This document shows positions 9,418 through 19,719 of a stretch of DNA of 64,000 nucleotides, piece by piece; position 1 is the first letter of the stretch, and each line of letters starts with the position of its first letter. The stretch is from CAZMNY01 sp964567745 (GTDB lineage Bacteria; Planctomycetota; Planctomycetia; Pirellulales; Pirellulaceae): contig CAZMNY010000018.1 in NCBI GenBank assembly GCA_964567745.1, positions 62,001 through 126,000 of the forward strand, given 5' to 3'. Below the pieces are notes generated by a model that saw nothing but the letters and a program-made list of their open reading frames with translations, did no database searches and was not told where the DNA came from. The position numbers and the translations under genes were made by a program.

Positions 9418-9840
9418 TTAGCATCGACGGCATCGTCGAGTGCGAGTGCGACGAGTGCGCTTCGAGCTTCCGCCCTTTTGCGTGGCAGCGCCCTTTTGAG
9501 CGGCAGCGCTTTTCTGTGCGGCCTTCTGAGCCGCTCCGCCTTTTTGTGCTGCGGCCTTAGCCGACTTCTGCGTGGCGCCTTTTTGAGCTGCGGCTTTTTG
9601 AGTCGCGCCCTTTTGCGTGGCACCTTTTTGAGCTGCGGCTTTTTGAGTCGCGCCCTTCTGTGCTGCGGCTTTGGCCGTCTTCTGAGCGGCGCCTTTCTGG
9701 GCGGCAGCTTTCTGTGCAGCGGCCTTTTGGGCGGCTGCTTTTTGCGCAGCGTCCGAAGCCGAATCTTGGGCGTTCGCGCCAGCGCTGAAGGCGACAACCA
9801 TGGCGAGTGCGGCCAACATACTCAAGCTCTTCGTGAACAT
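9418..9840 (-). CDS. Secreted Ala/Lys/Gln repeat protein with basic tail
   Basis: A 140-residue protein: signal peptide (MFTKSLSMLAALAMVVAFSA, cleavage near ANA-Q), then about 90 residues made almost entirely of AAAQK and GATQK units, then a tail rich in Arg, Thr and Cys (RRTRTRRCRRC). The periodic lysine gives a strongly positive, low-complexity chain like polycation or histone-H1-like tails. A parallel ORF on the plus strand is open because of the repeat, but only the minus frame has a signal peptide and a start. Function unknown; binding to nucleic acid, polyanions or the envelope is conceivable. Repeat number may vary between strains. Confidence 0.65.
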   Translation of the reverse strand: MFTKSLSMLAALAMVVAFSAGANAQDSASDAAQKAAAQKAAAQKAAAQKGAAQKTAKAAAQKGATQKAAAQKGATQKGATQKAAAQKGATQKSAKAAAQKGGAAQKAAQKSAAAQKGAATQKGGSSKRTRRTRTRRCRRC

Positions 9841-10526
9841 CTCGATGCATCCTCAAATTGAATAGAAACTTAGATGGTTTGCGCCATCGAACTAAATTTG
9901 TTCCGGTTGGTGCAACCGAGTTCCATGGCAGGCCAGACTGGCAGTTTAGCGAAATTTGGCGTTGTGGGTCACTGCCCATAGGCCGTATTTTTTTACCAAT
10001 TCCCCTAATTTTACTAGACACCCCTCTGTCGGGCCGGATGTAGATTTTCTCGGCCGACGCCAACTGGATTTCCTCTTCGCCGCGCCGCCTCTGTGAAACC
10101 CTTAAGAACAACGGTCACGAGCACCGTCGGAAATCGAGTCGCCGTGGCAGCTTGTCAGCAGCGGCCGCACCGGCTCTTGCGATCAAGCTCGACCAAAAAC
10201 CACAACGTGCCCAAGAGTGCGCGAAACGTGCACATCATGGCCTGACGGAGATCCGTCCGAGCGGACGCAAACCTGCACGATAATTCGCTTATCTTCAATT
10301 GGGTAAATCGGATACGATGACAGAGCACCGACCGCTGGCGACCGCCGCGTCTGTCTAGTCGGCCTGTGCTTGGCGGGCAAAGCGCGACAATCGAGATGAC
10401 CGTCTAACCGCAACGGTCCAGCGCCTGTTCGCTCCGACAAATTTAGATTATGCCCACGCTCTGTCGCATTTCAAATGCCCGAATCGGTCGAGTTTAGCAG
10501 AGCGCAAGCAAACCTGGGGACGAACC
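9841..10526. other. Intergenic region of about 690 bases without a recognised gene
   Basis: It lies between two divergent genes, so both promoters should be here. Short ORFs are present on both strands but none has family features or a convincing ribosome binding site. An AT-rich stretch near 9985-10025 is the most promoter-like part. Confidence 0.5.
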
Positions 10527-13500
10527 ATGTTGAGAATTCGAATGGTGAGACGATCGGCCGTCCAATGGATTTGTTGTCTCGGCATTTTCTTCACATCGGC
10601 TCATTTTTGCGCCGCTCAACTCACTCCGCCGGGTCGAACACCGTCGTCGAAGATGGAGCAGATTCCGCCTCCGCGTGAATTGATACAAGCCTTGTCGAGC
10701 GCGATCAAGGCGCAGAAGTCTAGCGAAATTGCTCAACTCTCGTTGTCGCTCGGCTCCCTCATGGAAGGCTTGGCTCGCACCGACTATCTGATCGCATCGG
10801 ATTCAGACGCATCACCAAACAACTCGCCGAAACCCGCTGCCGGGCCGGAGGCGACGCGAAAGCCGACGCCAAATCCGAAACGCCCTCTGATCAGCATGCG
10901 AGGTCGTGTGGAGCGGCTGGTACAGTCGCTCAGCATGCCTCAGCGCGAGGCGTTCGAAGCGCTCTACGGTGCCAAAGCGACGGCGGCGCTTGACAGCGCG
11001 ATCAACAGCGGCGACGTGGTTGCGATCGAGGACGTCGCCCACCGCTGGCGATACACGGAAACCGGAATGGAGGCGACGGTCTTGCTGGCCCGCCGGCGAC
11101 TTGATGAACGCCGTTTCTCCGAAGCCGCTCAACTGCTCATCCAACTACGCGAGTCGAGCGTGTCGCGCAAACTGCTCGAGCCGGAATTGAGTTCGTTGTT
11201 GGTTTCCGCTTTTTGGCTCTCGAACGAACAAGATCAGGCGATGCGGTTGATCGATCAGATCGCCAAGAACGAAGAGTGGATCGTTGAGCGGACGACCGGA
11301 CCATGGCGTTCCGCCTTTGAGAGCAAGAACGCCGAGGCTCGCCTGACCGCAATTCTAGGCGCGCCGACGGATGACGCAGCCGCCGAGAAATCGGCCTGGC
11401 CCATGTTCCTTGGCGGACCACGACGATTGGGGCTCTCGCCAGCCGACCGCTTGCCGGAGTCGAGCGTCTGGCGCCAACCATTGGTCGCCAAGAAACAGCT
11501 GAGCGACATGATCGTCTCGCAACAACAGACTCGAGTCACGCTGGGCGCCAAGTCGATTCCAGCCATCTTCCCGACGATCGTCGGCGACCGCTTGATAGTG
11601 AGAACGCCGGAGCGTGTCGTTTCTTATCAACTGGATAGCGGAAACACGATTTGGAGTTATCCGTTCGATTTTAAAGACACGTCGCCGCCGAAACAGCCGG
11701 CACCGAATCAAAGAGGAGGCGTGATCCGAATTCAGGGGGGCGTTCCCGTCTTCGGCGGAATAAATTCAGCCTACGTCACCGAGATGAGCAAAGTTTGGGA
11801 CAACGACAGTTACGGGAGAACCGCCGCCAACCAACGCTACTCATTTGTCATCGACGGCGGGTTTGACGTACCGAACTCATCGCAGCAGCAGATGTTGATC
11901 CTGGGCGGACGAGCGGGTCGCTCCGGAAGCCGTCAACCGGCCAAAGTCTTCAACCGACTCACGGCGATCGACTTGGAGCGCGAAGGCGCTGTCGCTTGGG
12001 TCGTGGGCGGCGAAACCGGCGAAATGAATACGGACCTCAAAGGCGTGTTCTTTCTCGGTCCTCCATTGCCCGCACACAATCGACTCTATGTTCTCTTTGA
12101 ACGAGAGGACATCGTCCACCTGGGCGTGCTCGACGCTAAGACAGGGGCCACCGAGTGGACGTTGCAACTCGCGCCGATCGTCGCCGGCGCGGCCGTGAGT
12201 CTTCGGCGCCGCATGCTCGGAGCGACGCCGTCGATGGACAAGGGAGTGTTGATCTGCCCCACCACGGTAAATGGCCTCATCGCTATCGATGTCGCTCGAC
12301 GTCAATTCCTCTGGGGGTGGGCACCGGCAACTCAGTTGCCACAGGTCGCTTCTAGAAATGCCATGATGGCTCAGCTGCGTTTTCGAATGGCCATGAACGT
12401 CACTAGCCGCACCACCGGTTGGGTCGACTCGCCTGTCTTCATTCGCGACGATGTGATTCTTCACGGTTCTGACGACAACTACCTCTACTGTCTCGATCGA
12501 AAGACGGGCGAGCTGAAATGGAAACGGCCGCGACAAGACTCGTGGTTCGTTGGTTGTGTGTCCGCGGACGTGGCGTTGTTGATCGGAAAGCATCGTTACA
12601 TCGCGATCAATATGGCGGACGGCAAGGCGGCTTGGTCCGATCAACCGTTCCGCGCGATTCCAGCCGGCGGCATTCCCACCGGGCGCGGTTTCTCGAACGG
12701 CAAAGCCTACTTCCTGCCAACCGGTGAAGGTTTGCCGGGAGAACCGGCCGAGCTACTCCGCATTGAACTCGCCACCGGCAAGACCCAGCGGCTCCCGCTT
12801 CAGCATCGGCTTGGAAACCTGGCTTCCAACGGACGGCTGATCGTCTCGGCAGGACCCGACGGCATTGAGACGTTAAAAGTCGGCGATCACGACATTGCAA
12901 CCGCGGCGCCGAAAGCGGACCCCGTCGCGGAAGTGTTGAGCTCAAAAAGCGTCAAAGAGCTGATCGAACTCTTGGACGCCGATGTCTTTGGCTCGCGTGA
13001 AGCAGCCATGAAGGAGCTCGACAAACGAGGCGCCAGCGCCGTCAATGAACTGGGCGTTGTTGCTCGAGGCGATTCGCCCGAATCCGCTCGGCGAGCTGTT
13101 GTGGTGCTCGCCGCCTTTGGCAAACGAGGCGTTAAGCATCCCAACCTGCAAACGATCCTAGACGAGGTCAATCGTTCAAACATTGGTACCCGCGGTGCCG
13201 TGCCAAGCATTATCACGAAACGCAAGCGAGCGACCGCAACTCTCCTGTCGTTGGGCGCCAATGTAAAAAACAACGGCGAAACCCTGATCCTCCTCAACTG
13301 GCGAGGGAAACCGGCTGACCTTAAACACCTGAAGGATCTGCCTGACCTCAAGCAGCTGATGATCATCCGGCAACATCGCGGTAACGAGATGATTCCCTTC
13401 GTCTCGTCGCTCGAGAAGCTAAAGGTTTTGGCCATGCAAGAATGCAGCATCAACGACAAAGGGCTCGCCGCGCTGACGAACTTGCCGCAGCTGGAGCACT

Positions 13501-13658
13501 TGATTCTCACCAAGTCCGAGATCACGGACGTCTCGATCCCCAAGCTGTCTTCATTCAAGAGCTTGAAGCAAGTCGAAATCAGCAATTCGAAGGTGAGCGA
13601 AGCGGGTGTGACGCGTCTCAAAGCCGCTCTGCCCAATGCGAAGGTGACATCTCGATAA
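10527..13658 (+). CDS. Large secreted PQQ-like beta-propeller protein with C-terminal LRRs
   Basis: A 1043-residue protein with a signal peptide ending near CAAQ (residue about 31). Residues about 60-270 are helical and repeat-like. From about 285 to 790 there are PQQ-type propeller blades, recognisable by SYQLDSGNTIWSYPF, VLDAKTGATEWTLQL and CLDRKTGELKWKRP. HEAT-like helices follow at about 810-890 (ELLDADVFGSREAAMKELDK), then leucine-rich repeats at about 940-1040. No PQQ enzyme active site is apparent, so a structural or binding role on the cell surface is more likely than a dehydrogenase. Alternative start ATG at 10542 would also keep the signal peptide. It is a single gene. Confidence 0.8.
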   Translation: MLRIRMVRRSAVQWICCLGIFFTSAHFCAAQLTPPGRTPSSKMEQIPPPRELIQALSSAIKAQKSSEIAQLSLSLGSLMEGLARTDYLIASDSDASPNNSPKPAAGPEATRKPTPNPKRPLISMRGRVERLVQSLSMPQREAFEALYGAKATAALDSAINSGDVVAIEDVAHRWRYTETGMEATVLLARRRLDERRFSEAAQLLIQLRESSVSRKLLEPELSSLLVSAFWLSNEQDQAMRLIDQIAKNEEWIVERTTGPWRSAFESKNAEARLTAILGAPTDDAAAEKSAWPMFLGGPRRLGLSPADRLPESSVWRQPLVAKKQLSDMIVSQQQTRVTLGAKSIPAIFPTIVGDRLIVRTPERVVSYQLDSGNTIWSYPFDFKDTSPPKQPAPNQRGGVIRIQGGVPVFGGINSAYVTEMSKVWDNDSYGRTAANQRYSFVIDGGFDVPNSSQQQMLILGGRAGRSGSRQPAKVFNRLTAIDLEREGAVAWVVGGETGEMNTDLKGVFFLGPPLPAHNRLYVLFEREDIVHLGVLDAKTGATEWTLQLAPIVAGAAVSLRRRMLGATPSMDKGVLICPTTVNGLIAIDVARRQFLWGWAPATQLPQVASRNAMMAQLRFRMAMNVTSRTTGWVDSPVFIRDDVILHGSDDNYLYCLDRKTGELKWKRPRQDSWFVGCVSADVALLIGKHRYIAINMADGKAAWSDQPFRAIPAGGIPTGRGFSNGKAYFLPTGEGLPGEPAELLRIELATGKTQRLPLQHRLGNLASNGRLIVSAGPDGIETLKVGDHDIATAAPKADPVAEVLSSKSVKELIELLDADVFGSREAAMKELDKRGASAVNELGVVARGDSPESARRAVVVLAAFGKRGVKHPNLQTILDEVNRSNIGTRGAVPSIITKRKRATATLLSLGANVKNNGETLILLNWRGKPADLKHLKDLPDLKQLMIIRQHRGNEMIPFVSSLEKLKVLAMQECSINDKGLAALTNLPQLEHLILTKSEITDVSIPKLSSFKSLKQVEISNSKVSEAGVTRLKAALPNAKVTSR

Positions 13659-13833
13659 GGGCCAGGATCGCGGGCGAGCTATGAATAAAAAAGGCCGGGT
13701 GTGAAAGGAGCAGCGAGCTAGCCAGACAGCGGTGACCTCGTCCTATCTACCATGTTGACGTGCAGGCTCGGCCACTGCGGCTGGAAGCGCTGGAAGCCCC
13801 AGCCACGGGCCTCGCGACAACGCCGACCTCGCC

Positions 13834-14052
13834 CTACCCGTCATCTTGGATCGCGCCGGCATCTCGACGAGCTTGCCACCGCCAGCCGACCAGTGCGCCG
13901 CAAATGGCGCCTCCGATGAAGCCGACGATATAGCTCGCCATCACCACAGATTCATGACTTGCAAAGGAACCAGCGGCAGCGCCCGCCCATCCACCAAGCA
14001 ACATGCCGATGGCACTCGTAAACGTTGGCAACAACGGTCTTGTATTTGACAT
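13834..14052 (-). CDS. Small membrane protein, two TM segments
   Basis: 72 residues with two hydrophobic, glycine/alanine-rich helices (FTSAIGMLLGGWAGAAAGSF and VVMASYIVGFIGGAICGALV) joined by a short polar loop, and a charged C-terminus. It lies 39 bases downstream of the sulfatase gene on the same strand and may be co-transcribed. Glycine-zipper-like helices suggest oligomerisation. Family unknown. Confidence 0.6.
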   Translation of the reverse strand: MSNTRPLLPTFTSAIGMLLGGWAGAAAGSFASHESVVMASYIVGFIGGAICGALVGWRWQARRDAGAIQDDG

Positions 14053-14091
14053 ACGCTCTTCTCATGGAACTCGAAAATCAGCGGGCAACCA

Positions 14092-15702
<1,611 letters not shown>

Positions 15703-15784
15703 GATGAATCCTCTATATCTCATCGCGCATGCGCTGCGCTCGATTCTCGCTCGCTCACCACCGCGCTATCGGTGAATAAAAAGA

Positions 15785-15825
15785 CCAAGGGGCCACGGGC
15801 GGCAACCCGTTTGGCGGCCCCTTGG
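15785..15825. repeat. Perfect hairpin near the left end of the element
   Basis: CCAAGGGGCC (15785-15794) pairs with GGCCCCTTGG (15816-15825), with an inner CGGG/CCCG stem. It overlaps an inverted copy of the 14-mer CTTGCCGCCAAGGG (15819-15832). It could be a terminator, an integrase site or part of the element end. Confidence 0.5.
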
Positions 15826-15927
15826 CGGCAAGGAACCGAAACCGGTTCCGGCTTCATTGTCTTCCCCATGATTTCCACAGTCAATTCCCAGCGGCAACTG
15901 GGTCAGCAACGAAAGGACAAATGACCA

Positions 15928-17076
15928 ATGGCAAGGAATCGAAAACAACGTCGCCAGCAGCATGGATCTGCCTGGCATTGGAAGCAGACGGACTGCTGGT
16001 ATTACACAGAGTCGGGAACAAGGAAACGCGTGCCCCTCTTTGATGAGCAAGGCGAACGCGTTCGTGGAAAAGAGAACAAGGAAGCCGCGAGGCTGGCCCT
16101 CGCCCGCGTGAAACTCGTCGACGAATTGAGCCCGCAGCCTACAACGTCATCAGGCGAATGGACTGTCGCGAAAGTCTGTGAAATCTATCTCGCGGACCTG
16201 CATCAGTCAGCGACGCTCGAATGGGCCAAACTGGTCGAGAAGTGGCTGAACGATTTGTGTGGCTACTGTGGTGCGTTGAAGGTCGAAGAGTTTCAGAAGA
16301 AGCATCTGCGGGCTTGGATTCAGAAGCACAAGTCGTGGAACCACAATACGCAGCGCAACGTGATTGCGTCTGTGAAGGCAGCATTCAATTTCTGTTGCAA
16401 GTTCGACGATCTCGAATCGAATCCGGTGGCGGGGTACCAGAAGCCGACGGCAACGCCGCGCGTGACGGCGTTCACACCCGAGGAAGAGACCACCATTCTT
16501 GAAGCAGCGGACGAAGCCCATGGCCTTTTCATCAAGGCGTGCCTCCTGACCGGGGCAAGGCCGTATTCCGAATTGGCGAAAGTCACTGCCGACCACGTTG
16601 TCGAAACGCCGCAGGGCATGTATTACCTGTTGAAAGCTCGAACTGCCGATGGAGGTCACGGTCACAAGAGTGCCAAGAAGACCGGCAAGGATCGACGCAT
16701 CATGCTTTGCGATGAGATGGAGTCGATCACGCGGCAGTTGATGCTGACGGCGCCGAAAGGGAGCGGGACTCCGTTGTTTCGCACGACTCGGGGTCGGCAA
16801 TGGAAACGTTGCAACGGTGTGCAACGGTTTCTCGAATTGAAACGAAAACTGAAGCTGCCCGATGACCGCTGCATGTACACGTGTCGGCACACCTTCGCGA
16901 AGCGCACGCTGAGCGGGTACTACACCGGCGTGCCGGTCACGATCGAGGTGCTCGCGGGACTGATGGGGAACACGCCCAAAGTTTGCTGGGATCACTACGC
17001 GGCGTGGGCCGATCAGTACAACGACCCACTCTGGGCAGCGTTGGGCAAGAAGCCCTCCAAGCGAAAGGCAGGTTAA
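15928..17076 (+). CDS. Tyrosine recombinase (phage-type integrase)
   Basis: 382 residues. The N-terminal part is basic and has an AP2/arm-binding feel, followed by a core-binding helical domain (about 75-170). The catalytic domain shows R211 in LLTGARPYSEL, R320 in YTCRHTFAKR and the nucleophile Y357 in CWDHYAAW. The first histidine of the HxxR box is Tyr/Met-like here, and the later LGH motif is LMGN, both conservative departures seen in divergent integrases. It should catalyse integration or excision of the element. It is followed by two strong hairpins and then the convergent excisionase-like gene. AAAGGA lies about ten bases upstream of the start. Confidence 0.9.
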   Translation: MARNRKQRRQQHGSAWHWKQTDCWYYTESGTRKRVPLFDEQGERVRGKENKEAARLALARVKLVDELSPQPTTSSGEWTVAKVCEIYLADLHQSATLEWAKLVEKWLNDLCGYCGALKVEEFQKKHLRAWIQKHKSWNHNTQRNVIASVKAAFNFCCKFDDLESNPVAGYQKPTATPRVTAFTPEEETTILEAADEAHGLFIKACLLTGARPYSELAKVTADHVVETPQGMYYLLKARTADGGHGHKSAKKTGKDRRIMLCDEMESITRQLMLTAPKGSGTPLFRTTRGRQWKRCNGVQRFLELKRKLKLPDDRCMYTCRHTFAKRTLSGYYTGVPVTIEVLAGLMGNTPKVCWDHYAAWADQYNDPLWAALGKKPSKRKAG

Positions 17077-17151
17077 TCCCTCAGTGCTAAGCTGAAAGCG
17101 ATTTTGCGTCAAGTAAGGTGAAGGCTCTCGGCTTAGCAATTAGGTGCGACA

Positions 17152-17190
17152 ACCCGCATCAGGTTTGACTCTGATGCGGGTCTCGTTCTT
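17152..17190 (+). terminator. Rho-independent terminator downstream of the integrase
   Basis: ACCCGCATCAG (17152-17162) pairs perfectly with CTGATGCGGGT (17171-17181) around an eight-base loop, followed by TCTCGTTCTT. It lies about 75 bases after the integrase stop codon. Confidence 0.75.
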
Positions 17191-17383
17191 CCCATTGCAG
17201 CGCAGTAAAACTTGCCGCCAAGGGATTCGATACTCACGCTATCTTGTTGGCCATCCGAGCGGGCGTTTTTCGACGCATCTCCCGGAACACAACGATCGAT
17301 TGCTCCGACTGGCCGATAGACGGCCGGCCAACTTCACGGAGTCTAACACGGGGGTTGGGATGGCTTAACTGTTTGGCGAACAA

Positions 17384-17416
17384 AAACCCGACCCGGTTAT
17401 CAACCGGGTCGGGTTT
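17384..17416. terminator. Perfect 15-bp hairpin, bidirectional terminator candidate
   Basis: AAACCCGACCCGGTT (17384-17398) pairs with AACCGGGTCGGGTTT (17402-17416) over a three-base loop. A-tract on one side and T-tract on the other suit termination of the integrase gene and of the convergent HTH gene. Confidence 0.75.
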
Positions 17417-17491
17417 GATCGGCCCTCGCATTGCCGTACGAAGGGCTTGCCGCCAAGGGTTTACTACGTGTCAATGGTTGCCGCGAGCACA

Positions 17492-17797
17492 TCAATCGTC
17501 AGGCCGGCCCAGTTTGGTAGTGATGTGCTGCATCGATGTCTGTTTGCGTGGCGCTCGTCGAATTGGTTGCGACTTGGGTGAGACAAACATCAGTTTCAAC
17601 AAACGCTCCAGTTCCTGGCTGTCAATCTTGATGCGACCTTGGCCCTTGCGACCGCCCTGGTAATAATTGATGGTCGTCGGTTGACCGCGAATCAAGAACG
17701 TGCCCGCATCCGACTGGGCCAGCCAGTCGTACAGAGTCGCCGTAGTGATGCCGAGTCGGCGAGCGGCGTCTTGTGATGAGAGCAGTTCCCGGGACAT
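17492..17797 (-). CDS. Excisionase-like winged-helix DNA-binding protein
   Basis: 101 residues. The N-terminal half, LLSSQDAARRLGITTATLYD, is a MerR/excisionase-type helix-turn-helix, followed by a wing-like beta segment and GRIKIDSQELERLL, the usual end of this fold. The C-terminus is basic. In an element with a tyrosine recombinase this is the expected recombination directionality factor. It could equally be the repressor that binds the TCACA/TGTGA operator found just upstream of its start (17881-17915). GACGGAAA precedes the start. Confidence 0.72.
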   Translation of the reverse strand: MSRELLSSQDAARRLGITTATLYDWLAQSDAGTFLIRGQPTTINYYQGGRKGQGRIKIDSQELERLLKLMFVSPKSQPIRRAPRKQTSMQHITTKLGRPDD

Positions 17798-17880
17798 TTT
17801 CCGTCGGCAATCCTGGCCGGTCGGCTCATCTGCGGGCCGGCGTGGGTGATGGATGTCATCGTTACTACTCCCAAGTTAGA

Positions 17881-17915
17881 AACCGGCGATCACACGCCGA
17901 TCACAGCGTGTGATA
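17881..17915. promoter_or_regulatory. TCACA/TGTGA operator, copy 1
   Basis: On the minus strand this reads TCACACGCTGTGATCGGCG and continues TGTGATCGCCGGTT. It lies between the divergent HTH gene and the gene at 18010. The same element, with few changes and in the opposite orientation, occurs at 19630 and 20419. The inner TCACA-n3-TGTGA is a palindrome typical of dimeric regulator sites. Confidence 0.7.
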
Positions 17916-18009
17916 AGTGGCGGAAGTGACCGAACAACTCGCTGATTGGCTTGCGGGCGTTTGGCTGCAACTGCCTGTCAAGTAATGGTTTGAGAAATTG
18001 AGGCCCGAG

Positions 18010-19470
18010 ATGGATCGACTTGAACTTGCCCAAAGAAAATACCAACGGATTGCTTCGGGCCCCCTGGAACTGGACGAAGAGAAGTCCGATGAGATTGAGG
18101 CGTGGTTGCGGGAGTACGTGGTACCCCTGGTCTCCGATCTCCAGCGAAACCCGGCGTTTCGACGCTATGTCAAGTTCGGCGTGGAGCGACTTGCTGCCGA
18201 AACCGATGTCCCCGAACGCCAGCAGGTCGTTGCCGTGTCGGATGCTCTGGTCGCCTGCGCATCAGAGATAGCCAAGATTGGCAGTCGAGGTAAAGCGCGA
18301 AATCGATCGCCGGATCTAGACAGCCATGGGGAGAGCGACGATGGGCAACGCCAGGGCAGTTCGCAGGGACTAGACGCTGACGAGGACAATGCTTCGCTCT
18401 GGGTAGTCAGAAAAATGGCCCAGAAACCATGGTTTGACTTGGTGTCCATCTTGGACTTCGCCCATCATTCCAATAGCTTGTACGTCAAGTCGGACGATTC
18501 ACGTTTTCATGGAGCGTTTAGCAGTTTTCGATCACATAATCCTGTACTGGGAGACGGAATTACACGCATGCTTTTCGCGCGCATCGACTTTTGGGTCCAT
18601 CATTTGAAGCGAGTATGGAATCAACTAATGCATGGCAGCGATGAGGTAGACTTCGGCTCGCGCGAGAGGTTGTTCGCTACGATGATCGACGTCGATCAAC
18701 GGATCACAGAGCTTAGATCCACTTGCCTATCAGGTGACGACGCCAGGATGCGCGATTCAGCGTGCATGCTTTTACAAGCTTATATCGCTTACCACCCTCA
18801 TTCGCAGCTTTCTTGGCTGAGCGTGCCTGAGAATCTATATCAGGCGTGCGCCGGAATGCTCCGAAGTCAGTTTCGGCATCGAGTAGAGCTTGTCGAATGC
18901 CAATGGATCAATGCGACTACGATTCAGGAATCGGGCCGCCGGCAGGCCAGCATCGTGGTCATGGATGCGATTGAGCAGGTACTGTCAGCAATTGAGGATG
19001 TCGCGGAGTTGTATCGGCGCGAGTTGTCGCCCGAGGAGATCATCAACGAGGCGCGGTCGCGGTATCGACTTGTCGTTGTCACGCGTCCGCGGATGGCGTT
19101 CTTCGACGGTGAGAAGTTGAACATCGATTGGAATCGGAAAAAGCGGCCCTGGGAACTTTTGCAGTTGCTCGCCGCGCAGGGGGAACGTCTCGATTGCGTT
19201 GATCGTTACCACCTTAGCGGTTCACCAACACTTCACGCGTTGAGCAACCTCAAGAGCCGCCTCTGTAAGATCCTCATGGAGAGTGACGAATTGCCGGACG
19301 CACCCGCCACACAGCTTGCCGCACTGATTGAGCATGTCGATGGAGAGACGCGTCTGGATTTGCCGCCGGACGAAATCAAGGTCGTCGACCTCGAAGCCAA
19401 TGGGGCGGACGAATGGACCATCGATCCGACAGAATTCGAGGAATCGGCGCGGAAAAGAAGGTCGATTTGA
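18010..19470 (+). CDS. Unknown element protein with winged-helix-like C-terminal region
   Basis: 486 residues from ATG 18010, chosen for GAGG upstream; a TTG at 17998 is possible. No family is recognised. Residues about 90-135 are polar and low-complexity. The central part is helical, with IDFWVHHLKRVWNQLMHG and further helices. A C-terminal segment (RKKRPWELLQLLAAQGERLD through LSNLKSRLCKIL, about residues 370-430) resembles the winged helix of OmpR/BTAD-type regulators. With an operator copy directly upstream, an element regulator is a fair guess. Not seen: nuclease, ATPase or membrane motifs. Confidence 0.6.
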   Translation: MDRLELAQRKYQRIASGPLELDEEKSDEIEAWLREYVVPLVSDLQRNPAFRRYVKFGVERLAAETDVPERQQVVAVSDALVACASEIAKIGSRGKARNRSPDLDSHGESDDGQRQGSSQGLDADEDNASLWVVRKMAQKPWFDLVSILDFAHHSNSLYVKSDDSRFHGAFSSFRSHNPVLGDGITRMLFARIDFWVHHLKRVWNQLMHGSDEVDFGSRERLFATMIDVDQRITELRSTCLSGDDARMRDSACMLLQAYIAYHPHSQLSWLSVPENLYQACAGMLRSQFRHRVELVECQWINATTIQESGRRQASIVVMDAIEQVLSAIEDVAELYRRELSPEEIINEARSRYRLVVVTRPRMAFFDGEKLNIDWNRKKRPWELLQLLAAQGERLDCVDRYHLSGSPTLHALSNLKSRLCKILMESDELPDAPATQLAALIEHVDGETRLDLPPDEIKVVDLEANGADEWTIDPTEFEESARKRRSI

Positions 19471-19629
19471 CGCGAATTAGCGACACTACGCAGTTGCAAG
19501 TCGTTTCCTGAAAAGGACTTGCTAAATTCAAGCGTTTTTCGCGGCATAATCCTTTGAGGGGAATCTTAGCTCTTGCGTCTTGGCCAAGCCGCACCTGATC
19601 AGGCCTTTTCGGCGATTGTTGCCGACTTC

Positions 19630-19662
19630 TCACAGCGTGTGACTGCTGTGTGATCGCCGATC
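19630..19662 (+). promoter_or_regulatory. TCACA/TGTGA operator, copy 2
   Basis: TCACAGCGTGTGACTGC followed by TGTGTGATCGCCGATC, about 60 bases upstream of the gene at 19720. It matches copy 3 at most of 33 positions. Confidence 0.72.
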
Positions 19663-19670
19663 TTTACGTT

Positions 19671-19713
19671 GCTCCGTGGACGGTTCGGGAAAACCCGAAT
19701 CCAAACACGGAGC
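19671..19713 (+). promoter_or_regulatory. Hairpin in the 5' leader of the DUF3102-like gene
   Basis: CTCCGTG and CACGGAG form the outer stem; TTCGGG-AAAA-CCCGAA forms the inner stem. It ends a few bases before the start codon and overlaps the likely ribosome binding site (CGGAGCA), so it could hide translation initiation. Confidence 0.45.
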
Positions 19714-19719
19714 AGTTCA

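Larger units (their letters stand above)
17077..17491. other. Non-coding region between integrase and convergent HTH gene
   Basis: About 415 bases with two hairpin terminators (separately listed) and two direct copies of the 14-mer CTTGCCGCCAAGGG (17211-17224 and 17446-17459). No ORF has coding character. Proximity to the integrase makes this a candidate attachment or arm-site region. Confidence 0.5.

Noticed and set aside
9379..9861. Plus-strand ORF rich in Leu, Ser and Cys
   Set aside because: It is open only because it is opposite the AAQK repeat; the minus frame has a proper signal peptide and start.
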